Counted from the stretch's first letter, positions 41,876 to 51,830 are shown. The stretch: DNA of 64,000 bases from Apoda limacodes (GCA_946406115.1 OX291550.1:4330803-4394802); one strand, 5' to 3'. Notes: generated from the sequence alone by a model not told the origin. A program made the numbers and translations.

Positions 41876-43216
41876 ATGGATTCAGTTAGAATAATACCAA
41901 AAGAATTTTTGTGTCTTATCCCAAAATTTGAGGGGGATGAGAACTTGCTTAACTTGTTTATTAAAAAGAGTGAATATGTATTAAGACATTTTGTTACACC
42001 AAATAATGGAGCTCAGGAGCTGTACGTCTTTCACTCTATAACTAGCAGACTTTCTGGTAAAGCAGCTTCCCTGCTGGGTGAAAGGGAAGACATACAAACC
42101 TGGGACGGTTTAAAGACTTTATTGATTCAACATTTTGGCGATCCACGTTCGGAAGAATGTGTAGCAATCGAGTTAGAGTCCTTAAAATTAAAACAAGGCG
42201 AATCATATTCCGATTTTTGTAACCGCATACAATCTGTACGCAGTACACTCTTTTCCAAAGTAAATAGACTTATTGACGAAGGCGTAAAGGCAGCCAAAAT
42301 GATAATTTACAACAATACATCCTTAAATGTGTTTTTATATAACCTACCGGAAGACATGATTCGTGTTGTTCGTTTGAAAAATTGTACTACGTTAGAGAGT
42401 GCCTTAAGTGTTGTCATGGAAGAAGTTAATTTCTTATTTCAGTATAATGCTAAAAATAAAAATAGACCAAATATCAAACCCATTCAAAATTCACAAAGCT
42501 TTCAACCAACTTTAAATCAAAACCAAAACCCACATCAAAACTTTTCGTTTGGAATTCCTCGCAACAATAATATTATCAGAACCCCATTCCAGAACAAATT
42601 CAATATGCCCTTGCAAAATAATCAAGGTTTCAGAATCCAAGGTTATCAAAATAACCAACCAAATTTTAAATACGGAGTCCCAAATCAAAGTAATTTCAAA
42701 TTTGGCATACCTAATAATCAAGGTAATTTTAGATACGGTGTTCCCCACCAAAACAACTTTAAATTTGGCATGCCCAACCAACAAAGCCAATTCAAGTTTG
42801 GTATTCCTCATCAAGGTTACCGCCCTACATTTAACGCTAATCCAAATTATAATAGACAAGCTATGCCCCATGCCTCGAACAACATGGGTCAACAAAATCA
42901 ATTTAGGGCACAACAACAAAAACCTAACTACACTAACGACGCAGACGTTTCAATGCGCACTGCGGCCCCTGTAAAGCAAAACATGGTCTATGTTCCCCAA
43001 AATTTATTTTATAACAATGATGTAGAAGCTTGCGAAGGGTACTACCCCGAGTTAGAGGAGTTAGACGATTACTACCCCCCTGACTATAATTATTCAGAAG
43101 AGGACGATACCCATAACCTTACAGAAGAGGTCACCTCCGCCGAAGACGCTAATAACCGTGAAAGCGTCGACACAAATTTTCACACAATAGCCTCGAGAAC
43201 CAAACTACCGAAATAG
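41876..43216 (+). CDS. gag: Gag polyprotein, errantivirus type (446 aa)
   Basis: Structural protein that packages the RNA and builds the particle. The start is taken at the ATG in AAAAATGG, the first in this frame. Residues 1-200 are a helical capsid-like part typical of Ty3/gypsy Gag. Residues 223-315 hold six copies of a motif F-x-(F/Y)-G-(I/V/M)-P-(N/H/R), for example FKFGIPNNQGN and FRYGVPHQNN, in an Asn/Gln-rich setting. There is no CCHC zinc knuckle, as usual in errantiviruses. The C-terminus is acidic and tyrosine-rich (about 380-410). The stop TAG at 43,214 is bypassed by a -1 frameshift to make pol. The FG-like repeats may bind RNA or act as low-complexity assembly sequence; that is inference. 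Confidence 0.93.
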   Translation: MDSVRIIPKEFLCLIPKFEGDENLLNLFIKKSEYVLRHFVTPNNGAQELYVFHSITSRLSGKAASLLGEREDIQTWDGLKTLLIQHFGDPRSEECVAIELESLKLKQGESYSDFCNRIQSVRSTLFSKVNRLIDEGVKAAKMIIYNNTSLNVFLYNLPEDMIRVVRLKNCTTLESALSVVMEEVNFLFQYNAKNKNRPNIKPIQNSQSFQPTLNQNQNPHQNFSFGIPRNNNIIRTPFQNKFNMPLQNNQGFRIQGYQNNQPNFKYGVPNQSNFKFGIPNNQGNFRYGVPHQNNFKFGMPNQQSQFKFGIPHQGYRPTFNANPNYNRQAMPHASNNMGQQNQFRAQQQKPNYTNDADVSMRTAAPVKQNMVYVPQNLFYNNDVEACEGYYPELEELDDYYPPDYNYSEEDDTHNLTEEVTSAEDANNRESVDTNFHTIASRTKLPK

Positions 43217-45330
43217 TACACCTAAATTGCAACGGTATTCTTAAACTACCCCATATAGAGATCCCCGAAATAAATTCACGTTTTATGATTGACACTGGTA
43301 GCACTCGATCATTCATAAGTCCAGAAAAAGCTAACGAATTTTTTTCATACTATAAGTACAACGAGCCATTTGAAGTTATTAGTACCCATGCTCGTAGTAA
43401 CCACAACGAAGTCATTTACATACCCCTTTTAAAAACTTTCAAAAGCACAGCTAAACATAAATTTTATATATACGACGTAGATAAACGCTACGATGGCTTA
43501 ATCGGTTCGGATTTATTAAAAAAATTAAATGCCACTGTCAATATGAAAGACCAGATATTACATACCAGCGATACAAATATACCCATTTTATATAGCCCAC
43601 CGCATGAAATAAATTTAGAACCACGTACAGAAACTCGGGTTAAAGTCCCAGTAGACTTAAAAGATGGGACATCAATATTAAACTTTATGGACTTTGGCCT
43701 TGGCGTTCGTATGCCCAGCGCAATAGTTAAATGTTCTAATTACCTGGCAGATACAGTTATACAAAATACCTCTGAAGATAAAGTAACTATATCTTTTTGT
43801 CGCCCTTTAAAATCTAACGTGTTTAACGAAAACGAAATTGAACTTAACTACACAGAATACAGTAACGATTTCGAAATAGACGAATTACTAAAACAAAATT
43901 TATCAAAATTACGATTAGAACACACTAACGAACAAGAGCGCAAAGCGATCACAAATCTGTGTTACGAATACAGAGATATTTTTTATTGCGATGAGCTTCC
44001 TTTATCATTCACCAATCAAGTCAAACACGAAATTCGAACAAAAAACGAGGATCCAATATACATTAGACCTTTTAGACACCCACCGTTACTGAAAGCCGAA
44101 ATAGAAAAACAAGTTAATAAATTATTAAAAGATGACGTAATTCGCGAGTCACATTCACCATGGAGTGCCCCTGTACATCTTGTCCCGAAAAAGACTGACT
44201 CATCCGGTGAAAAAAGGTTCCGGATGGTAATAGACTATAGGCGCCTCAATGAGATTACGGTCGATGACAAGTATCCGCTGCCCAATATCACCGATTTGTT
44301 TGATAAATTGGGTAAATCTGTTTACTTTAGCACCATAGATCTTGCCAGTGGGTACCACCAGATAGAAATGTTAGAATCAGATAGACACAAGACCGCTTTT
44401 TCGGTAGAAACTGGACATTACGAGTTCTCTAGGATGCCCTTTGGCCTTAAGACGGCCCCCGCGACGTTTCAAAGGACTATGGACAACGTCCTGCGTGGTC
44501 TCCAAGGCATACACTGCCTAGTCTACTTAGATGACATAATTGTCTACTCTGCAAGCTTGCAGGAACACCTTGACAAGCTCCGAAAAATCTTTGACCGGCT
44601 TAGAGCAACAAATTTGAAGGTTACGCTAGATAAGTGCGAGTTCTTTAGGAAAGAAGTACTATATCTAGGTCATAGAATTACAGCTGATGGCCTTATGCCT
44701 AATGATGACAAAATAAAAGCCGTAATCGACTTCCCATTGCCTCAAACACCGACAGAGATCAAAAGTTTCCTAGGTCTCATAGGATACTATAGAAAGTTTA
44801 TAAAAGATTTTTCAAAAATCACACAGCCATTGACGTATTGCTTAAAGAAAGGTAATAAAGTTAAAGCTACCGATGAATTTAGAAACGCATTTCAAATATG
44901 TAAAGAACTCCTTGTCAATGCCCCTCTCTTACAATTCCCTAATTTCTCGAAACCATTCGTACTGACAACGGATGCCTCAAATTTCGCACTTGGTGCTGTT
45001 CTTTCCCAGGGCCCCATTGGCAGCGATAAGCCGATCGCTTATGCCAGCCGAACCCTTAATGACGCTGAAACCCGGTATAGTACCATCGAAAAGGAGCTTT
45101 TGGCTATAGTCTGGGCATGTAAACACTTCAGACCCTACCTCTATGGCCGAAGGTTTACAATATACACAGACCACAGACCTCTCGCATGGTTAAATTCTAT
45201 TAAAGAACCAAATAGTAAGCTCACGAGATGGAAGTTGCGATTGGCTGAGTTTGATTATGATATTATCTTCAAAAATGGAAAGCAAAATAGTAATGCTGAT
45301 GCCCTTTCACGTATTAAACTCAACGTCTAA
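43162..45330 (+). CDS. pol: Pol part 1: protease, reverse transcriptase, RNase H
   Basis: Made as a Gag-Pol fusion by -1 slippage; the open frame starts at 43,162 and the first ATG (43,285) is not a true start. Numbering from that Met: aspartic protease with DTG at 3-5 and a later GLIGSDLL; RT with catalytic D352 (STIDLASGYHQ) and YLDD at 414-417; RNase H with D563 (TDAS), E604 (ELLAIV), D629 (YTDHRPL) and D672 (NADALSR). All key residues of the three enzymes are present, so this part should be active. The frame ends at TAA 45,328-45,330 shortly after RNase H, whereas integrase follows in another frame. Confidence 0.95.
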   Translation, partial: KRRHKFSHNSLENQTTEIVHLNCNGILKLPHIEIPEINSRFMIDTGSTRSFISPEKANEFFSYYKYNEPFEVISTHARSNHNEVIYIPLLKTFKSTAKHKFYIYDVDKRYDGLIGSDLLKKLNATVNMKDQILHTSDTNIPILYSPPHEINLEPRTETRVKVPVDLKDGTSILNFMDFGLGVRMPSAIVKCSNYLADTVIQNTSEDKVTISFCRPLKSNVFNENEIELNYTEYSNDFEIDELLKQNLSKLRLEHTNEQERKAITNLCYEYRDIFYCDELPLSFTNQVKHEIRTKNEDPIYIRPFRHPPLLKAEIEKQVNKLLKDDVIRESHSPWSAPVHLVPKKTDSSGEKRFRMVIDYRRLNEITVDDKYPLPNITDLFDKLGKSVYFSTIDLASGYHQIEMLESDRHKTAFSVETGHYEFSRMPFGLKTAPATFQRTMDNVLRGLQGIHCLVYLDDIIVYSASLQEHLDKLRKIFDRLRATNLKVTLDKCEFFRKEVLYLGHRITADGLMPNDDKIKAVIDFPLPQTPTEIKSFLGLIGYYRKFIKDFSKITQPLTYCLKKGNKVKATDEFRNAFQICKELLVNAPLLQFPNFSKPFVLTTDASNFALGAVLSQGPIGSDKPIAYASRTLNDAETRYSTIEKELLAIVWACKHFRPYLYGRRFTIYTDHRPLAWLNSIKEPNSKLTRWKLRLAEFDYDIIFKNGKQNSNADALSRIKLNV
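43174..43180 (+). promoter_or_regulatory. -1 ribosomal frameshift site, AAATTTT
   Basis: In gag phase this reads A AAT TTT, a canonical X XXY YYZ slippery heptamer, 34 nt before the gag stop. It lies just downstream of the last stop in the pol frame (TGA 43,159-43,161), so slippage here enters an uninterrupted pol frame. No obvious strong stem was identified downstream by eye. Confidence 0.8.
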
Positions 45331-46933
45331 TGGTTTAGAAAACGACGGTGATTCTATGCAAGTTAACATCGATAAAAACGAGAAACGATCCCAAGATAAT
45401 AGGAGTGACGACAATCCCATAGTGATTTCAGACTCAGAGTCAGAGAGCTCACAGTTTCCACTAGTACGTAGTCCATCCTCAAGTACTATATCAGCTCATT
45501 CTAAAACAGACACAGTACACTCTGCCTTAGATGTAGACACGGTAGGCATTCCTATCTTAGACGAGGCAATAGATACGAAGCCAAACCAAATTCTTGTTTT
45601 TACTTGGAATAGAAACGAGACATCAGTAAAAAATCTATCAAGAAGTAAGCAAAAGATTTTAGAAGTACACATGCCAGTAGATAAACCTGAATTAGTTAAG
45701 AAATTTTTATTAGAATATATTAAGCCTAAAATAAGATATTTTATTTATTTCGAAGACGATATACACCGCAAACAGTTTACGGAAACAGTTATTAAATTAT
45801 ATAAAAAGGATACTGTTAAAATATATGAGTGTAGGAAACGCGTAATATACGTAGAAAACGAGGACGAGCAAAGACTAATAGTACTCACTTATCATCAGGG
45901 AAAGACTTGTCACAGAGGCATTAAAGAAACGCTTATGAAATTAAAACGCACTTACTTTTGGAATAATATGGACTTAACAGTTGCTAGTATTATTAACGCC
46001 TGCGACACATGTAAAAAGATGAAATATGACAGAAAACCCTTAAAACCTGAACTGCAACTTACACAAACACAAAATAAACCGTTTCAGGAAATTTTCATGG
46101 ATCTGTTTTCGATAGAAGGCCAATATTTTTTGACAATTATAGACGCGTTCAGCAAACTTGGACAAGCTTACGATATACCCAATAGATCTACTCCCGAAGT
46201 AATACGTTCCTTAATTAAATATTTTTCGTGCTATGGTGTACCCAGTAATATAAGCTGTGACCCGGGAACCGAGTTTAATAATACCCTTCTCAAAGAAACC
46301 CTAAGTTTTTACAAAATCCAACTTCACATTGGCACCCCACACAACCCTAACTCTATGGGTCTAATAGAGCGCTTCCACTCTACCATTATAGAAATTTACC
46401 GAATTGCAAAATACGAACAGAAAATTAGTGACGCTGCGGCCGTAATGACCTACGCAATTATGTCATATAACCAAACAATACACTCTACTACCGGTCTTAC
46501 CCCTTTTGAAGTAGTTTTTGGTCACACAGACTCAACTAGTATTTTTGACGTAGATTTTAACAGACAGTATACACAAAAATTAGTTAGCGACCATGTCAAA
46601 CGAACCAAATACTTATATAAATATTTAACGGACAAAATTATACAAAATAAAGAAAAAATAATAGAAAAACGGGGTGGCGAAAAAGATTTTAACATTAACA
46701 CAGGAGATGACGTCTTTATCAAAGGAGTAAATACGCGGCGTAGTAAAGACAAACCTCGATATGAGAAGGCTAAAGTCACCGGTGAAATAATTAGAAATAC
46801 CGTACCTATTTTAATAAAAAAACGTGATACAAGAGTACCAGTTAAAGATATAAAACGTTCTTCCCAGATGCGTACTTCTGCTACTAGCCCAAGCCACCAA
46901 GACCTGCAGCCTACAACTTCAAAGGATCGATAA
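45251..46933 (+). CDS. pol: Pol part 2: integrase, in a separate frame
   Basis: Integrase inserts the cDNA into the host genome. Numbering from the ATG at 45,251: the first 25 or so codons overlap RNase H and are probably not used. An acidic linker rich in Ser/Asp follows, then a zinc-binding HHCC domain (H215, H221, C251, C254), the catalytic core D284, D337, E373 (35 residues between the last two), and a basic C-terminal region resembling the GPY/F module. All catalytic residues are present. It lies +1 relative to the RNase H frame, whereas errantiviral pol is normally one frame. Either a one-base change, a sequencing error, or recoding must be invoked. The last 66 nt overlap the env exon. 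Confidence 0.93.
   Translation: MIMILSSKMESKIVMLMPFHVLNSTSNGLENDGDSMQVNIDKNEKRSQDNRSDDNPIVISDSESESSQFPLVRSPSSSTISAHSKTDTVHSALDVDTVGIPILDEAIDTKPNQILVFTWNRNETSVKNLSRSKQKILEVHMPVDKPELVKKFLLEYIKPKIRYFIYFEDDIHRKQFTETVIKLYKKDTVKIYECRKRVIYVENEDEQRLIVLTYHQGKTCHRGIKETLMKLKRTYFWNNMDLTVASIINACDTCKKMKYDRKPLKPELQLTQTQNKPFQEIFMDLFSIEGQYFLTIIDAFSKLGQAYDIPNRSTPEVIRSLIKYFSCYGVPSNISCDPGTEFNNTLLKETLSFYKIQLHIGTPHNPNSMGLIERFHSTIIEIYRIAKYEQKISDAAAVMTYAIMSYNQTIHSTTGLTPFEVVFGHTDSTSIFDVDFNRQYTQKLVSDHVKRTKYLYKYLTDKIIQNKEKIIEKRGGEKDFNINTGDDVFIKGVNTRRSKDKPRYEKAKVTGEIIRNTVPILIKKRDTRVPVKDIKRSSQMRTSATSPSHQDLQPTTSKDR
46858..46867 (+). promoter_or_regulatory. env splice acceptor
   Basis: GTTCTTCCCAG is a polypyrimidine tract ending in AG at 46,866-46,867, just after the last stop in the env frame (TAA 46,851-46,853). 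Joining at 46,868 to the donor at 41,577 makes the phase correct for env and places a hydrophobic leucine run directly after the leader codons. Confidence 0.7.
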
Positions 46934-48614
46934 GAATCCTGGTATTCTGCCTATAAAAGAAGGACAGTCTTTTATTAATTACGATAGTTGGACTATTATT
47001 AAGATATTAGATTTAAGTTTAATTTACGAAGATTTAGAATTTAATATTAACCGATATGCTAATTTAAACAAACATGTTTCAAATTTCTTTAAAGGGAAAT
47101 TTTATTATGAAATGTCTGATATTAAGACTCAGACTGACCATCTTATGAATACAACCATTAAAAAGATTTTACAATTAATCCCTCCTAAACGACTCAAACG
47201 AGGAATTCTAAACCCTCTGGGTTCCCTTATAAAGGTATTAACTGGTAACTTAGATAATGACGACGCTATAAGGTACGATAAACTGATAAATGATGTAAAA
47301 ATACGACAGAATGCGTTTAATAAAAAGATCACGCTAATTGCCGAATTGGTGGATTCATTTGTCAATATCTCTAGTTCAAGTAGAGACAATTTCATTCAGT
47401 TAGATAAAGCTATTTGGGAAATTAGAAAGCATTTTAATGAAACTAAAACAGCTATAAATATCAATAAAGTAATAAACACCTACAATCTCTTTTTTCACAA
47501 TTTCCAAACGCTCTATATCAGATTGGATGAAATTGAAAATGTCATAGCCTTTAGCAAATTAAAAACATTGCATCAGTCTTTAATAGACCCAGATGAACTG
47601 TTAGAAATGTTAAAAACTATTGAAAAAACAGATAAGCTTATGTACCCTGCAAATGTTGACAATTTATTAATGTTAGAGCAATGTATAGAGTTAAAAGCCT
47701 ATTCTAAACAAAGTCAGATAACGTTCATTTTTAATATTCCACTTGTTAAAAGGGATATGTACACGTACTACAAAGTAATACCGTTACCTATAACCAACTC
47801 CCTTAACCAAACTACCCTAATCATACCTAACTACCCCTACCTGATATTGAAAGGGTCGAAAGCACTTTTTCCTCTACAACCGTGTAAAGAGATCAACAAA
47901 GCTACATACCTGTGCCACGAGGCCGAACTGCAGCCATCCACAAAAGACAACTGTATTACAGCACTTATGACCTTTTCCAAAAATCTAAGTACGTGCACTC
48001 CAATTCTAACTGAAATTAAAGACTTAAAAATAGAGTTAATACAAAAAGATCGCTGGATAATTTATTGTAAGACCGAAACAATGATGACAAAATTTTGTAA
48101 TTCAGAAGAGTCTAGAGAAATAATTAAAGGTACTTACATACTTACCCTGGATGACAACTGCGAAGTTAAAATCAAAGACTTGACCCTGAAAAAACACCAG
48201 TTCCTAGGCGAAGCAATTATTTTTGAGAAGCTTCCTATAATTCATTTTCCAGAGTTGCCGACTCAAGAAGAAAAACCATTAAGAAAAACCTTAATTAATT
48301 TGGATTATACCGAATTAACAAATCTGCACCAACTGGCACGTAACCTGCGAAACAGTGAAAGTGAAAGTCAATATAGTGAATGTAAAAGTGTGATAAAAGT
48401 GAATAGCATTAGCATCGGGACATTAATATTATATATAATAATAGTTGTAAGCATTGTAACCCTTATTTTATACAAATATAAATCTTTTATTTTAATGAGT
48501 CGAAATCATCAGACTGAAAATAATCCCTCTGATGACTTCGAACTTAAGGGGGGAGGAGTTACGCTTGCTGGTCCTACGGTCAGGTTCGTAGAAATACCCA
48601 GTCAGCAAAACTAA
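46868..48614 (+). CDS. env: Env fusion glycoprotein, errantivirus/baculovirus-F type (exon 2)
   Basis: Membrane fusion protein of the particle. The open frame runs from 46,854, and 47,112 is only its first internal ATG; the real start is likely in the leader exon. Right after the acceptor comes a leucine-rich hydrophobic run, a signal peptide core, and then the conserved start of the ectodomain. Numbering from 47,112: furin-type site RLKR at 27-30; glycine-rich fusion-peptide-like segment from G31 to about 52; sequons NIS, NET, NQT and NLS; at least eight cysteines in the second half of the ectodomain; transmembrane helix about 436-457; a 43-residue tail. The tail is coded through the polypurine tract and 58 bp of the 3' LTR. 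No internal stop. Family assignment rests on the RxKR-fusion segment and layout. Confidence 0.88.
48545..48556 (+). other. Polypurine tract
   Basis: AAGGGGGGAGG directly before the 3' LTR, the plus-strand primer for reverse transcription. It also encodes Lys-Gly-Gly-Gly of the Env tail. Confidence 0.9.
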
Positions 48615-48830
48615 ACCTCCACGAAAGCGCGTGGGCGCCGGATTGTTTTGACTAACGCTCAGACGACCACACGCACGGCGTTCGCCGGGCTCCTCTCGAG
48701 CTCTTAGTTTTAAGACAGTTCTATTGTAGATTCCATGTAAGAAACACGCTCTATTGTAGAGTAAATAAATTTTATATTAATTTTTAATTCTTTTTAAAAA
48801 AAAGTCCTTGCGCCCTGCATAAATTTGACT
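48557..48830 (+). repeat. 3' LTR (274 bp)
   Basis: Same length and, by eye, the same sequence as the 5' LTR. Polyadenylation signal AATAAA at 48,764-48,769. Env terminates inside it (TAA 48,612-48,614). Confidence 0.97.
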
Positions 48831-48834
48831 ACGT

Positions 48835-50704
48835 ACAAAACATGATGGGATAACAAACACGGGGTGACAAAACCCAGGCTGGTAATAAAATAATGGAGAT
48901 AACGTGGGGAAAGTGGAACAACAGCTGCATGCTCAATAATGCAGGCGTTAGTAGTAGTAGTTTAGTAATTTTTGGCAACTGTCTAGTCGCTTCTGGTCTC
49001 TGAGTGTAAGCATTCAAAGCGCTGTATTTTATATAGCTTGTATATATAAGGGGCCTTTTGTTGATAAGCATTATACGCACTGAATGCGCTGCTATCTATG
49101 CCCAAAAATGAATGCGCTAAGTCATCACTTCCGGACCGCATTCAACGCATTGGCTGCACATGCTCGGGAGGTAGAGCAGCGGATGCGCTGTCGAATAGTG
49201 AACGGCCATATTGTTTGTTTGCATTTGGTAAATAGAACGATTTCAACGCCTATGCAATGTCATAGCTCTCAATGTTGTCAAAAGAACGCACCTATATTTA
49301 ACAGTATTGAAATGCCTTGATAGATCGTATCGTTTTATCAGATTCAATATTTGGTTCTAGATACTATTTGTAGCTCGTTTATTATATGAGACTCCGAAAT
49401 TTACTAGATTAAAGTAAGTCATTAAGACGTAATAGAATGTACGGATTTTTTCCATTTACATTTACAGTAAAAAATAAGAGAACCTGATTCGAAAGTGTTG
49501 CTAAATTACCCTATAGCCCTCACCTAAATAATAATTCAGGGAAATAAATATTCAGTTATGGACAAAAAACAAGGATTTCAAAGCAAAAAACAGGTAAAGT
49601 AACAAACAGGTTATCGAGCAAAACGGTACAAGGTTATTTTAGTTGAAATATTAAATGTAATGTGATGTGAATTTGTGTAAAACAAAGTACTAAGAAACTA
49701 TTTTCTAGAGTTAAAACTGAGTAAAACTAAAATCTACGTATATTGCCAAACAACAAAAGTATGATTTCGAATATAAAGACAGCAATGTAAAGTATGATAC
49801 ACAAGTCAGCACTCTTAAAGCTGTGAGGCTGCGTGCGGGAGAGGCAGAGTGCACAGATGCGACAATGGAGAGTTGCAACGTTACACGTAGGTACTTGTGT
49901 TACAGCACTTAGCCTACTGAAGAGCTAATGTTACGACTACGTCCTTATTTTATTTACACTAGTAATAAAGTTACTTGTGAAGTCAATTAAAATCCATTTA
50001 CAAACATTTATTATTTACAAGCACAATTTGACGTTTGCTGATTGACTTCCTTTATTAAATAATTCGGTTACGTTTCCTTGTTAAAATATCTTATAAATTA
50101 GAGGCTTTCATTATTATAACAATTAAAATAATATTATATTGTAATGTAAGTAATTATTTATAAAGGTGATTATAGAATAAGGTTTTAGATGACTGCTAAA
50201 TGTTATTACTTATCAAAATTGAAACAGGTTAATTAAAATTACAGAAATCTAGTTTTACAAATTTTCTCGTTTAAAATAAATAAGTTCCTGCATTAAATTT
50301 TAAGGTTAATTTTGAATGTCGTAACAAATCGTCTAAAAAAAAATAACAACAACATCCAACCTTCAGTACAGGCTTTTAATAACTTAGAATAAGTTTAAAA
50401 GTGATTTAAGTTATAATATAAAATAATATGAAAATATTAGCTCTGATAAGATTAATAAAAAATGTGATCTATAGAATTTCTGTTGATGATTGCAGAATTC
50501 TGTAAATTTTGTTAAACAATAACAACATTTATTGTGCATGTTAAAACAAGTGCAATTTTTCTTAGAATGCTTTCATACAGCTCTTGATTAATGGTTAGAA
50601 TACTAAGAAACGAGTTATTACTTCTGTAAATTAAAATATATTTTCTTACTTGTTGCTCGAAGATAAATGATAGTAATGAAGGATTACATGTACTGGAACA
50701 GAAT
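48835..50704. other. Intergenic, no gene seen
   Basis: The sequence flanking the errantivirus continues the target site. AATGCGCT occurs twice near 49,084-49,115. 49.4-50.7 kb is very AT-rich. No repeat family named. Confidence 0.4.
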
Positions 50705-51830
50705 GACCGTTACAACTACACGCGGACTAACTTTTGCTGCGGTGCTGCTTGCACTCTTCAGCGAAAAGTTGGGGCGGTTTGCGCAAGGGTGTCCTGGACA
50801 CGAACCTCGGTTTGGGCAACCGCTCTTAAAAACTAAATTTGTACCTAACTAAAATTTACCACCGTCTCAGAAAATAGTAAAGGCGTTCTGAAGAGAAGAA
50901 ACGGCAAGAAACTCTTCAGCCCTCGCCTATTATTATTTAAATCTTAGTAATCGAAGCGCCCGGGTATATTAGTGAACCTAGTATACCCGCGCGCTCGAGT
51001 ATGTGTGTGTGTGTGAAAACTAAACTGTCTAGTGTTATATATTTGAGTAAACTGTGTTCGCGGACGCGGGCGCGGAAGGCGCTTGAGCTCTGAGCCTGCT
51101 GTGATTTCATCATCTGAATCTATCAGTACGTGCCTCGGATATCTAGAAGGTCCTAAGGCTCCTTTATTGGGGGCGTATTTTATAGATTGCCTAATTAGGG
51201 GATTGGGGTGGAGGGCTGCCGACTCAAAGTAGCGTTTAGACGCATCTTTGATGAAGGCTTCTATGGTCGGAAGCTCGAAATCGCTATGGAGATCGATGTT
51301 ACGCATATAGTACGGGGCGCCGACTGCGCCTCGCATAAAGCGATTTTGTATGACTTCCAAGGAAGTAAAGTTGGTGTGACCTAACGCTACGCTCGTATAT
51401 GTGAGTATGGGCCGAATACAAGTTTTGTAAAGCGTCACCTTATTTCTAAGAGACATTTTACTGTACTTGTTTAACATTGGCTTAAGGCGTCCGAGAACGA
51501 AGGCTGCTCGATCTCTTACTCTTTTAATGTGGGCTCTGAAATTAAGACGAGAGTCTAAACTAACTCCTAGGTATTTGACCTTGTTTACCCACGAAATGGG
51601 TTGGCCATATAGGTGGACTGGGGAGACTTGCCTCTTGGCCTTTTTCGATTTTTTACCCCTAACGAAGTGCACTGCTGCACTTTTCTCAGGGTTAACCTCG
51701 ATTCTCCACTTCCGAAACCAATCGCCTAAGGCGTTGGCGGCAGACTGGAGGGCCAGGCATAATCGACGGACGTTTCAGTGAGAATAGTAAAGCGCCGTAT
51801 CGTCCGAACACACTGTATGTACAATCATAC
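50705..51830 (-). pseudogene. Jockey-clade LINE: RT C-terminal part and 3' UTR
   Basis: The minus-strand frame 51,672-50,944 contains WVNKVKYLGVSLDSRLNFRA, HIKRVRDRAAFVLGRLKPML, YKTCIRPILTYTS, and a GPSRYPRHVLIDSDDE-like end: the thumb and C-terminal region of a Jockey-type ORF2. Upstream the reading can be followed through NPEKSAAVHF and FRKWRIEV to the catalytic SDDTALYYSH, where a stop codon follows SH. The copy is 5'-truncated near 51,830 at the active site. The 3' UTR (50,707-51,000) is shared with the LINE at 5.2 kb. There is no poly(A) next to it, so its 3' end is also lost. Confidence 0.85.

Larger units (their letters stand above)
41111..48834 (+). mobile_element. Complete errantivirus (Ty3/gypsy-type endogenous retrovirus)
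   Basis: Element 41,115-48,830 (7,716 bp) plus 4-bp target duplications ACGT at 41,111-41,114 and 48,831-48,834. Order: LTR, primer site, leader, gag, protease-RT-RNase H, integrase, env, polypurine tract, LTR. The AGT...ACT LTR ends, tRNA-Ser-type primer site overlapping the LTR end, 4-bp duplication, Gag without zinc knuckles and an F-type Env are the errantivirus hallmarks. Size and LTR length are close to what I recall for TED of the moth Trichoplusia ni; that comparison is from memory. The LTRs show no difference, so insertion is recent. The one defect seen is the frame break between RNase H and integrase. Confidence 0.95.

Noticed and set aside
41885..41890. GTTAGA at the gag start as env splice donor
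   Set aside because: Weak consensus, and joining it to the 46,867 acceptor enters the integrase frame rather than env.
42512..42974. Extra frames of 135 (minus) and 141 residues (plus) inside gag
   Set aside because: Shadows of the repetitive, AT-rich Gag C-terminal half.
47112..47114. ATG 47,112 as the true env start
   Set aside because: The env frame is open and conserved-looking for about 86 codons upstream, including a signal-peptide core, and this ATG would omit it.
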